NCBI GenBank assembly: GCA_000433735.1 | Contig: HF998353.1 | Span: 72,947-92,906, forward strand | Source of the DNA: Clostridium sp. CAG:167 | GTDB taxonomy: Bacteria; Bacillota; Clostridia; Lachnospirales; Lachnospiraceae | Direction of reading: 5' to 3' | DNA: 19,960 bases | In this document: piece after piece, positions 1 through 6,703 of the stretch | Numbering within the stretch: the stretch's first letter is position 1 | Layout of the letters: each line of letters opens with the position of its first letter | Notes under the pieces: generated by a model | What the model was told of the DNA's origin: nothing | Databases searched by the model: none | Seen by the model: only the letters and a program-made list of their open reading frames with translations | Position numbers and translations under genes: made by a program

Positions 1-440
1 GAAAGGACCACATTTTTAGGTGAATAAATTTCTTTTAACTGCGGAGTCTCAAATTCATTGAATTTTGAATCGGTGGTATCACCTGCCGAATTCACCCGGC
101 TGTATTCATAATCCACGGTCACCTTTACCTTAAACTTCTCACCATCTTCCGTCACTTCTTTGGTAAGATGGGATTTGTGATCGGATCCGGCTGCCTTTGA
201 ATCCAATGTCCAGCCCGCCTGAGTGGATAAAACATCCTCCACCTCTTCAAAATCATCACAGTTATTTACTTCTTCCGCTACTGCCTGTCCTGCCGTTGTG
301 GCCTTCTGGGTATGCTTTCCTCTGGAAGTAAATACCGATGCGTCTGAAAAGTAAGCCAGGATCGGCAGGGACAATAACGCCAGCACAGCAATGGCGACGA
401 TCACTTCCACTAAGGAAAAACCTTCCTTCATGCTTTTCAT
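1..440 (-). CDS. Type IV prepilin-like protein (minor pilin), 3' end outside window
   Basis: The reading frame is open from the start at 440 to the window edge, giving about 146 residues without a stop, so the C-terminus is missing. The N-terminus is MKSMKEG followed by FSLVEVIVAIAVLALL. This is a class III prepilin signal: a short 7-residue leader, Gly just before the cut, Phe+1 of the mature protein, Glu+5, then a hydrophobic helix of about 20 residues. PilD would cleave and N-methylate it. A ribosome site AAGGAGG (450-456) lies 9 bases before the ATG; a second Met at codon 4 is possible but worse spaced. It follows pilO by 19 bp and is probably the last-but-one or later gene of the pilus operon. 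The position and short leader suggest a minor (PilV/GspI-like) pilin that primes or tips the fibre. The prepilin call is firm; the exact subtype is inferred. Confidence 0.88.
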   Translation of the reverse strand, partial: MKSMKEGFSLVEVIVAIAVLALLSLPILAYFSDASVFTSRGKHTQKATTAGQAVAEEVNNCDDFEEVEDVLSTQAGWTLDSKAAGSDHKSHLTKEVTEDGEKFKVKVTVDYEYSRVNSAGDTTDSKFNEFETPQLKEIYSPKNVVL

Positions 441-459
441 ATATCCCTACCTCCTTGAC

Positions 460-1194
460 TTATTTCTGTAATGCACCGAAGATGCTGTCTGTTCCAATGA
501 CAATACCGTCGATCTTCGGTTCTATATATGGATTTCCGTTTCCATTGATCTCATAATAGTTAATGGTAGCCGTTCCTGTCAGTTTACCGCTGGTAGCATC
601 AAAGGTATAACTCAGATTAGAAATCGACATATGTTCCTTGTTGTCACGGACCCAGTCCACCATGTCCATGATCTGGCTCATGTTGCCGGTCATATCCACC
701 TCATACTTGGTGTACTTTCCTACCATCTGGCTCAATGTATCTACCTGCTGTTCCGGTGCTTCTTCCACCGCACTTGGTGAAACCGCTTTCTGGCCGGAAC
801 CGTTGTTTTCTGTCTGCTCAGTAGAAACAAATTGTCCTTTTTCAATAAACTTCTGGGATTCAGAAGGCCGGATCGCTGTAACACGCACACCGCTGTCAAC
901 CATCATCTGGTAAACATTGAAGATTGCCTTCTGCTGAGTCACAGTTGATGGATATTCTTTAACATAATTTTCTGTATCCGCCTTGTGCTGTTCGGAAGTC
1001 TGCTTCATCTGATTTACCTGCAACTGCAGGTCGCTTAGATACTCTACCTGTCTTTTCAGTTTCTGTGACTGGGTATCCAGTTCTGTTGCCTGATCCTGAT
1101 TTCTCTGGAATACGAGGAAAAAGGAACAGATCAAGATCAAAAGGCCCAGGCCGATCAAAATGATTTTTTTCTGCATTACTGTCAACTTATCCAT
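460..1194 (-). CDS. pilO: Type IV pilus alignment protein PilO
   Basis: 244 residues with the layout of PilO/GspM-type proteins. There is a short cytoplasmic N-terminus, one membrane helix (about residues 11-29, IILIGLGLLILICSFFLVF), a Gln/Lys-rich coiled coil (about 30-75), and a C-terminal extracytoplasmic alpha/beta domain (about 80-244). In other bacteria PilO pairs with PilN through such coiled coils to link the PilM ring to the pilus machine. The ATG abuts the stop of the pilM-pilN gene directly (TAA then ATG), and its ribosome site (AGGGGG) lies inside the last codons of that gene, so the two are probably translationally coupled. Low sequence conservation is normal for this family, so the call rests on architecture and gene order. 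The residues around 120-140 (Ser/Glu/Gln-rich) look like a flexible insert. Confidence 0.85.
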   Translation of the reverse strand: MDKLTVMQKKIILIGLGLLILICSFFLVFQRNQDQATELDTQSQKLKRQVEYLSDLQLQVNQMKQTSEQHKADTENYVKEYPSTVTQQKAIFNVYQMMVDSGVRVTAIRPSESQKFIEKGQFVSTEQTENNGSGQKAVSPSAVEEAPEQQVDTLSQMVGKYTKYEVDMTGNMSQIMDMVDWVRDNKEHMSISNLSYTFDATSGKLTGTATINYYEINGNGNPYIEPKIDGIVIGTDSIFGALQK

Positions 1195-2832
1195 TTACTG
1201 CACCCCCTGACTGGCATTTGTATCTGTGATCGCATTGACATTTTTATACTTAAAGGTCAATGTGTAGTTATACTGTCTTCTGCCTGTATTTTCATCCTCT
1301 GTTTCTGCCACTTCTTTGATGGTAACATCTTTAATATTGTCTACCTTGTTCATCTGTATCTGTGTCAGAGACAAAGAAGAAAGTCTGTCGTTGCAAGAAG
1401 CACTCATGGTAACCGCATCTTCATCGGACTGAATACTCTGGATCTTGAAACTCTTTGGCACCATTTCAGAAAGTTTGTCGATCAACTCATGGAAATGATT
1501 ATTGTTTGAGTTTGTATATGTTTTGATGTTGCTCATAATATTGTACTGGTTTTCCACATCCGTCAACTCATTGTACTGATCTTCTACCGGTGCCAGTGCA
1601 TTCTTTCTGGCCTGCAGTTCATCGTGGTTACTGGATGCAGTCATCAGTTCGATAATGGAAAATCCGCTAAGCACAAGACTTACCAGTACCAGACCGGCAA
1701 AGATTGCCAGTGCGCCGGTAAGGCTTCCTTTTCTGGCATTTCTGAGAGCCATGGATTTCGGGATAAAGTTCAGTGGTGAAAATACGGAGCCAAAGCAGTT
1801 CAAATACTGCAAAATAGCCGCATCAATCACGATCTTTTTGTTAAACCGTACGCCTTCCAATTCTGTTGGTGTCGTCACTTCCACACTCAACTCGTTGGAT
1901 AAGAGTTCATGGATACCGGCAATGCTGCATCCCACACCCACACAGATTACATTCTGAATCTCTCTGTCTTTGTACTTGGAGTTATAATACTCGATGACAC
2001 GGGCGATGTTGCTGACCAGATATTCTCCATTATTGGTAATCTCAATTCTTTTGGCTGTAGAGAAATCTCCGGAAGGATTGGCCGCATTCATGCTGTGGAC
2101 CAGAACTCTCTGAGAAGAAAGGACTTTGTATGCTTTTTCATAATCGTCTACACCAAAAACCGGTTCCTGGATCATGGCATCTGTAAATACCGACACACCA
2201 TATGGGATAACTCGCTGCAGAAGCATTTCATTGGAGGTAACCACATTGACCAGTGTAGAATCACGGTTGATCTGAATACACATGGTAACAGAATTCTTTA
2301 CCTGGCGGCTCATGATCTGGAAGATACTATTTCCATCTCCCTCCACGGAGATCACATTCATCTCAGCTTCTTCTGCCAGTTTGTAATAGGATTCGATCAG
2401 ATCGGATGGTGCCGCAAAAATACGGACATTACGGACCTTTCCCTGATCTTTGTCCTGATAGTCGCTTCCCTGTACTTTATAAGTAAATATGTACTTATCT
2501 ACATCTACCGGGAAAAGATCTGCTACTTTTGCCATTACCACTGCATCCATCTTGTTCTTAGCCACAGCCGGGATCACGGTCTCACGGCTGGCGATCTTGG
2601 CAGATGCCACGGTAAAGATCACATCCTTCGTATGGATTCCTTTCTCCAGACATGCTTTTTCAATTCTTTTGGCAATCTCTACTTCATTGATGATCATACC
2701 TTCACTGACAGATCCTTCCGGTGTCGGTACACGGACACATCCAAATACGGTAGGATTGTTTGCCACATTTTCCATATGTACAATCTGTGTTATTTTTTCG
2801 CCCACACGGACAACTACAACCTTCTTAGCCAT
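1195..2832 (-). CDS. pilM: PilM-PilN fusion protein, type IV pilus inner-membrane assembly
   Basis: 545 residues in two parts. Residues 1 to about 350 resemble PilM, an actin-like cytoplasmic protein. After a linker containing LNFIP (354-358), one membrane helix (about 370-397) and a coiled-coil/extracytoplasmic domain to 545 resemble PilN. In two-gene systems the cytoplasmic N-terminus of PilN carries an INLLP-like peptide that docks into PilM; here that peptide is the join between the halves, so the complex is covalent. The usual first phosphate motif of PilM (GLDIG-like) reads VVRVGEK at residues 8-14, without the acidic residue, and the later Gly-rich motif is GVGCS (299-303). ATP binding may therefore be altered. 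The ATG at 2832 is preceded by GGGGAGGA. The next gene, pilO, abuts its stop. Architecture is clear; the loss of nucleotide binding is inferred. Confidence 0.88.
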   Translation of the reverse strand: MAKKVVVVRVGEKITQIVHMENVANNPTVFGCVRVPTPEGSVSEGMIINEVEIAKRIEKACLEKGIHTKDVIFTVASAKIASRETVIPAVAKNKMDAVVMAKVADLFPVDVDKYIFTYKVQGSDYQDKDQGKVRNVRIFAAPSDLIESYYKLAEEAEMNVISVEGDGNSIFQIMSRQVKNSVTMCIQINRDSTLVNVVTSNEMLLQRVIPYGVSVFTDAMIQEPVFGVDDYEKAYKVLSSQRVLVHSMNAANPSGDFSTAKRIEITNNGEYLVSNIARVIEYYNSKYKDREIQNVICVGVGCSIAGIHELLSNELSVEVTTPTELEGVRFNKKIVIDAAILQYLNCFGSVFSPLNFIPKSMALRNARKGSLTGALAIFAGLVLVSLVLSGFSIIELMTASSNHDELQARKNALAPVEDQYNELTDVENQYNIMSNIKTYTNSNNNHFHELIDKLSEMVPKSFKIQSIQSDEDAVTMSASCNDRLSSLSLTQIQMNKVDNIKDVTIKEVAETEDENTGRRQYNYTLTFKYKNVNAITDTNASQGVQ

Positions 2833-2857
2833 GGTTCATTCCTCCCCTAGAGTTATT

Positions 2858-2909
2858 CTTTGTAGTTTTCACAGTTTTCAAGAATCTAAAAACTCTAAAA
2901 ACTGCAAAG
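2858..2909 (-). other. Long imperfect stem-loop between pilD and pilMN
   Basis: Arms read CTTTG-T-AGTTTT-CAC-AGTTTT (2858-2878) and AAAACT-CTA-AAAACT-G-CAAAG (2889-2909) on the plus strand, with a 10-base loop. That is 17 paired bases in three blocks, each block pairing exactly and in register. A further AGAG/CTCT pairing (2849-2852 with 2910-2913) is possible across a 5-base bulge. It occupies most of the 86-bp gap before the ribosome site of pilMN. There is no run of T after the stem on the transcribed strand, so it is not a standard terminator. It could be an mRNA-processing or stability element that sets pilin/pilD levels apart from the structural genes downstream. Confidence 0.6.
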
Positions 2910-2918
2910 CTCTTTTCG

Positions 2919-3692
2919 TTAATTGATCATAAGGTTTAAATACCAGTTATATATTTTATCGCCCCAAAGTGCGGCAATCATTATACCTGCTGATAAATAA
3001 GGACCGAAGGGAAACTTTCCCCTTTTTCCGGTCCACAATATTTTGAAACATTCAATCAAAGCTCCTGCTACGGATCCGATGATAATAGCAAACAGGGCAT
3101 GTCCCCAGCCGATACAAAGTCCGGCACAGCCCATCAACTCCACATCTCCCAGACCAAGACCGCTCTTTCCGGTAATTCCCCTGAATAACAGAGCAATCAC
3201 CAGCAAAAAAATACTGGCAAAAAAGAGACCACCTACATAGTACAGCCAGTTATCCAGATGGAACACAAGGTGGATCACACCCAGGATCAAAATGGTTATA
3301 TCTACTGCTGTAGGAATCATCATAGTCCGGTAATCGATCACACTTAATACCAATAACGCCGAAAAAAGCAGGCAATACAGCACACTGTCTGCATTCCAGC
3401 CATTGATATAAAGGATACCGCAGTACGCAAGTCCGTTGACTGCTTCTACCATTGGATATTGAGAGGAAATGCCGGCGTTACAATACCGGCATTTACCTTT
3501 CAGAAAAATCCAGCTGAACAGTGGGAACAAATCATACCATTTCAACTTGTGTCCACAGTTCATACAATGAGAACCCACCGTCACCAGGCTCTCCTTTTTC
3601 GGCATTCTGTAAATGCACACATTCAGGAAACTTCCTATCACAATGCCATACAAGAATGTTACGATATAAAGGATAATAGATTCCGGTGTCAT
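2919..3692 (-). CDS. pilD: Prepilin peptidase / N-methyltransferase
   Basis: 257 residues, a normal length for the bifunctional aspartic prepilin peptidase that cleaves type IV prepilins after Gly and methylates the new N-terminal Phe. An N-terminal membrane helix ending in GSFLNVCIYRMP (20-31) is followed by a zinc-type cysteine set, C43-x2-C46 and C68-x2-C71, in the methylation domain. The protease aspartates are seen in VIDYRTMMIP (D120) and GLGLGDVELMG (D183, the GxGD motif), each beside membrane helices. There are about seven to eight hydrophobic segments. The ATG at 3692 has an AAGGAGA site upstream and lies 31 bp after the major prepilin stop. Its natural substrates would be the two prepilins in this window. 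Family assignment is secure. Confidence 0.96.
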   Translation of the reverse strand: MTPESIILYIVTFLYGIVIGSFLNVCIYRMPKKESLVTVGSHCMNCGHKLKWYDLFPLFSWIFLKGKCRYCNAGISSQYPMVEAVNGLAYCGILYINGWNADSVLYCLLFSALLVLSVIDYRTMMIPTAVDITILILGVIHLVFHLDNWLYYVGGLFFASIFLLVIALLFRGITGKSGLGLGDVELMGCAGLCIGWGHALFAIIIGSVAGALIECFKILWTGKRGKFPFGPYLSAGIMIAALWGDKIYNWYLNLMIN

Positions 3693-3723
3693 AATGGGTT
3701 CTCCTTGGTTTTGTTAGGTTAAA

Positions 3724-4191
3724 TTACTTGTTAGAAGATTTGATATTGTCTCCACCTTCTGCGTTTGTAACCTCAGCTTTAATTTCTTTTGTACCTGAAT
3801 CAAAGCTACATACGATATCCTGATCCTTAATTCCTGAGGAAGATAATTTCTTCTCAAGAGCAGCCAACCCAGCAGCATCTGTGCAATCAAGAGCTTCTGC
3901 AAGCTTATCTACATTAAATACAGATCCCGTTGTCAAAGTACCGCCTGTAGAAGAAATAGTAACTTCTGTGGTCTCAGTAATCTGCTGAGATGCAATCTCG
4001 TTCTTAAATGCTGAATAAACAGTGTCAACTGTCTGCTGGTCTTTACCTACTCTTGATTTCTCAAGGTAAGGGATAACTGCCAATGCAACGATACCGATCA
4101 GGATTGCCATAATAGCAATAACGATGATCAACTCCACGAGAGAGAAGCCTTCTCTCTCACCACTTAAATACTTCTGAATTTTGTTCCTCAT
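3724..4191 (-). CDS. pilA: Major type IV prepilin (PilA-like)
   Basis: 155 residues from the ATG at 4191, chosen because AAAGGAGAG sits 7 bases upstream; an in-frame ATG at 4245 would put the predicted mRNA 5' hairpin inside the coding region and is unlikely. The leader is 15 residues ending in EREG, then FSLVELIIVIAIMAILIGIV with Phe+1 and Glu+5 of the mature pilin. The mature protein is about 140 residues, with a globular, Thr/Ser/Ala-rich domain and just two cysteines (in LDCTD and IVCSF), which could form a disulfide. It has its own promoter and a 5' hairpin, while the rest of the cluster shows none, which fits an abundantly made main subunit. It sits between pilC and pilD. Prepilin status is certain; that it is the major one is inferred from promoter, size and position. 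Confidence 0.94.
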   Translation of the reverse strand: MRNKIQKYLSGEREGFSLVELIIVIAIMAILIGIVALAVIPYLEKSRVGKDQQTVDTVYSAFKNEIASQQITETTEVTISSTGGTLTTGSVFNVDKLAEALDCTDAAGLAALEKKLSSSGIKDQDIVCSFDSGTKEIKAEVTNAEGGDNIKSSNK

Positions 4192-4231
4192 AGTTTTCTC
4201 TCCTTTTTTTATGTATTCCCTGTTGGGGAGC

Positions 4232-4248
4232 CTTGTGTGTCTCACAAG
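4232..4248 (-). other. 5'-UTR hairpin of the major prepilin mRNA
   Basis: CTTGTG (4232-4237) and CACAAG (4243-4248) pair around a 5-base loop. The hairpin begins a few bases after the predicted transcription start (about 4253) and about 40 bases ahead of the start codon at 4191. A hairpin at the very 5' end often protects an mRNA from decay, a plausible role for a highly expressed pilin. The role is inferred. Confidence 0.5.
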
Positions 4249-4259
4249 CGCTTTTTCTA

Positions 4260-4288
4260 ATTATACAACAAACCCTTACATATTTCAA
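4260..4288 (-). promoter_or_regulatory. Promoter of the major prepilin gene (sigma-A type)
   Basis: Reading the minus strand, -35 TTGAAA (4283-4288), a spacer of exactly 17 bases, and a perfect -10 TATAAT (4260-4265). The start would be near 4253, giving a leader of about 60 bases to the prepilin ATG at 4191. The stretch upstream (about 4290-4375) is very A/T-rich and could act as an UP element. The 190-bp gap between pilC and the prepilin gene is the largest inside the pilus cluster, and this promoter accounts for it. Confidence 0.85.
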
Positions 4289-4381
4289 GAAAAATATTCA
4301 AGTAATTTATCCTTTTTATATTTTATTTATACATAATGACTTATTTTCGCCTTAAATTACCTTTTTTTACCAGTAATTTCA

Positions 4382-5599
4382 TCAGGCATTTCCGGCATTT
4401 TCGTAGATACCAAGCATTGGCATCAGAACCGCTCCCAGAATACCGCCTACCAGTACAGCCAGAAGGATAATGACCATTGGCTCCATAATGGTGGTAAGGT
4501 TTTTGGTGGCCTCTTCCACTTCTGCTTCGTAATACTCTGCTACTTTATCCAGCATGGATTCTGTGGTACCGGTTTCCTCACCGATCTTGATCATATGAGT
4601 TACCATAGGCGGGAACACACCGGATGCCTCCAGCGGCTCTGACATAGGGATACCTTCCATGACTTCCGATTTGCAGTTTTTTATTGCCTTCCGGATCACT
4701 CTGTTGGATATAACATCTGCCACAATATCCAAAGAATCTACTATCGATACACCGGACATGATCAGCGTAGACATGGTTACAGAGAACTTGGCTGCCGCAT
4801 TTTTTACGGAAAAATTTCTGAACATCGGTATTTTCAATACCAGTTTACTGGTACACATTTTTCCTGTCTCTGTACTCTTCAGGTAAAGGATCAGCGCAAT
4901 AAACAAGATAATGCTGCCCATCAATGGTAAGAAGTTATTGGTAACAAACTGACTGGCTGCCACAACTGCCTTGGTCAAAGCCGGCAATTCCGCTCCCATG
5001 GAATCAAAGGCATCCTGGAAGTTAGGGATCACAGTCTTCAGCAAAATGATCACAACGGCTACTGCTACCACCAGGACCACGATCGGATAAATCATGGCAG
5101 AACGGACCATGGACACCAGTTTCATGTCCTTGTCAAACTGCTTACAGATACGCTCAAAGGACACTTCCAGATTACCGGTTACTTCGCCGGCTGCCACCAT
5201 GTGGATCAGAATCTCAGGGAACACTTTCCCCTCTGCTTTCATGGCATTGGCAAGGGAATCACCTTTTTCAACAGAAGTTGTCACATTGCTGAGGGACTTT
5301 TTCAACGTCTTATTCTCTGTCTGGTCGGTAACCATGTGTAGACCATCGATGAGGGTTACACCTGCATTTAAAATACTATGGAACTGTTTACAAAAAATCG
5401 TAATATCCTTCTTCTTTACCGGATTACCGATGGTAATATTCCATTTTGCATCATCAATGGAGGCAGATTCATGGATCTCCATGACTACGCCGCCTTCCGC
5501 CGTCAGTTTAGCAACAGCCTGTTCCTGGCTTGGCGATTCTACCACACCTCTTTTCTGTTTACCATATTTATCCGTCAGGACATATTTAAATCGAGCCAT
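4382..5599 (-). CDS. pilC: Type IV pilus inner-membrane platform protein PilC
   Basis: 405 residues, the standard length for PilC/GspF platform proteins. The N-terminal segment (MARFKYVLTDKYGKQKRG) is the typical family opening. Two GspF repeats follow, roughly residues 65-190 and 265-390, the first starting near FCKQFHSILNAGVTLIDGL and the second near FSVTMSTLIMSGVSIVDSL. Three strong hydrophobic segments are visible near 165-190, 217-238 and 370-397. PilC sits in the membrane and transmits ATPase motion from PilB and PilT to pilin subunits. The ATG at 5599 has AAAGGGGG upstream and lies 17 bp after pilT. The order pilB-pilT-pilC is the classical arrangement. No odd residues were noted. Confidence 0.96.
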   Translation of the reverse strand: MARFKYVLTDKYGKQKRGVVESPSQEQAVAKLTAEGGVVMEIHESASIDDAKWNITIGNPVKKKDITIFCKQFHSILNAGVTLIDGLHMVTDQTENKTLKKSLSNVTTSVEKGDSLANAMKAEGKVFPEILIHMVAAGEVTGNLEVSFERICKQFDKDMKLVSMVRSAMIYPIVVLVVAVAVVIILLKTVIPNFQDAFDSMGAELPALTKAVVAASQFVTNNFLPLMGSIILFIALILYLKSTETGKMCTSKLVLKIPMFRNFSVKNAAAKFSVTMSTLIMSGVSIVDSLDIVADVISNRVIRKAIKNCKSEVMEGIPMSEPLEASGVFPPMVTHMIKIGEETGTTESMLDKVAEYYEAEVEEATKNLTTIMEPMVIILLAVLVGGILGAVLMPMLGIYENAGNA

Positions 5600-5616
5600 T
5601 TGGTAAGTCCCCCTTT

Positions 5617-6669
5617 CTAAAACAACTTACGAAGCAAACTTGTTTTATCCTGTGCAAAGGAAATTGCTTCTTCTTTGGTTATCTTTCTTGCCCGGTACAG
5701 ATCAAACAACGCATCATCCATAGTGATCATACCGTCAGCACGGCTGGTCTGGATAATAGATGGAATCTGGTGAGCCTTGGATTCTCGGATCAGGTTGCGG
5801 ATGGCACTGTTTGGAAACATGATCTCAAAAGCTGCCACACGGCCTTTTTTATCCGCTGTAGGTAAAAGCTGCTGGGATACAACAGCTTCCAGCAAAGTAG
5901 CCAGCTGAATACGGATCTGAGGCTGCTGAGATGTAGGAAATACATCGATGATACGCTCAATGGTAGGAACCGCACCGATGGTATGCAGTGTCGAAAATAC
6001 AAGGTGGCCTGTCTCTGCCGCTGTGATAGCTGTAGAAATCGTATCCAGGTCTCGCATCTCTCCTACCAGGATCACATCCGGATCCTCACGCAGTGCCGCT
6101 CGCAGTGCCGGTGCATATCCCTGGGTATCAAAACCGATCTCTCTCTGGTTTACCACAGATTTGGCGTGGTTATGCAAATACTCGATAGGATCCTCCAGCG
6201 TAATGATATGTTTGTTATAATTCTGGTTGATCACATCAATCATAGAAGCCAGCGTTGTAGATTTACCACTTCCGGTTGGTCCTGTTACCAGCACCAGTCC
6301 TCTCTTTTTCTTCGTAAGATCCACAATCTCCTTGGAAAGTCCTAACTGCTCCGGTGATGGGATCTTGCTGTTAACCAGACGGATTACAAAGGACAATGCC
6401 CCACGCTGTTTAAATACATTCACACGGAATCGCCCCAGATTTCTGGCTGCATAAGAAAAGTCAATCTCCCCGTCTTCGTTAAATTTTTCTATCATTCTCG
6501 GCGGTATCATCTGTTCTACCAGTGCTTTGGAATCATTGGGCATGATAATGCCACATGGCAGTGCCACCAACTCTCCGTTTACACGGCATTTAGGCGGGAT
6601 ACCAACCGAAACATGAAGGTCCGATGCCTTCATTTCTCTTGCCTGTCTTAAAAGTTCATCAATTCTCAT
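5617..6669 (-). CDS. pilT: Pilus retraction ATPase PilT
   Basis: 350 residues from the ATG at 6669 (MRIDELLRQAREMKASDLHV). This start matches the family N-terminus and has AGGGG 6 bases upstream; an in-frame ATG at 6693 would add 8 residues. Motifs in order (numbering from 6669): Walker A GPTGSGKST (130-138), Asp box around ITLEDPIEY, Walker B DVILVGEMRD (198-207), His box TGHLVFSTLHT, and AIRNLIRE (289-296). The last is the signature of PilT retraction motors rather than PilB. PilT is a hexameric cytoplasmic ATPase that depolymerises the pilus and powers twitching. Its presence argues that these are true retractile type IV pili and not only a secretion pseudopilus. A 35-base stretch coding the Walker A region is identical to pilB. 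Confidence 0.97.
   Translation of the reverse strand: MRIDELLRQAREMKASDLHVSVGIPPKCRVNGELVALPCGIIMPNDSKALVEQMIPPRMIEKFNEDGEIDFSYAARNLGRFRVNVFKQRGALSFVIRLVNSKIPSPEQLGLSKEIVDLTKKKRGLVLVTGPTGSGKSTTLASMIDVINQNYNKHIITLEDPIEYLHNHAKSVVNQREIGFDTQGYAPALRAALREDPDVILVGEMRDLDTISTAITAAETGHLVFSTLHTIGAVPTIERIIDVFPTSQQPQIRIQLATLLEAVVSQQLLPTADKKGRVAAFEIMFPNSAIRNLIRESKAHQIPSIIQTSRADGMITMDDALFDLYRARKITKEEAISFAQDKTSLLRKLF
6257..6291. repeat. 35-bp exact repeat shared by pilT and pilB (copy 1)
   Basis: Positions 6257-6291 in pilT are identical, base for base, to 7407-7441 in pilB. Both encode the Walker A loop (VTGPTGSGKST). Identity extends through all third codon positions and ends abruptly on both sides. Confidence 0.8.
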
Positions 6670-6703
6670 TTTTTTACCCCTTTTTATAATCATTTATCCC
6701 TGT

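Noticed and set aside
1909..2850. Long plus-strand open frame (313 codons) opposite pilMN
   Set aside because: It is rich in His, Cys and Ile in a pattern typical of an antisense frame, has no ribosome site, and lies wholly over a well-supported gene.
4192..4245. Upstream in-frame ATG of the prepilin (18 more residues)
   Set aside because: It lies within the predicted 5' hairpin, only a few bases from the likely transcript start and without a ribosome site.
4355..4385. AAATTAC/GTAATTT inverted repeat at the pilC stop as a terminator
   Set aside because: Only a 7-bp A/T-rich stem with a 12-base loop and no T run after it; too weak to call.
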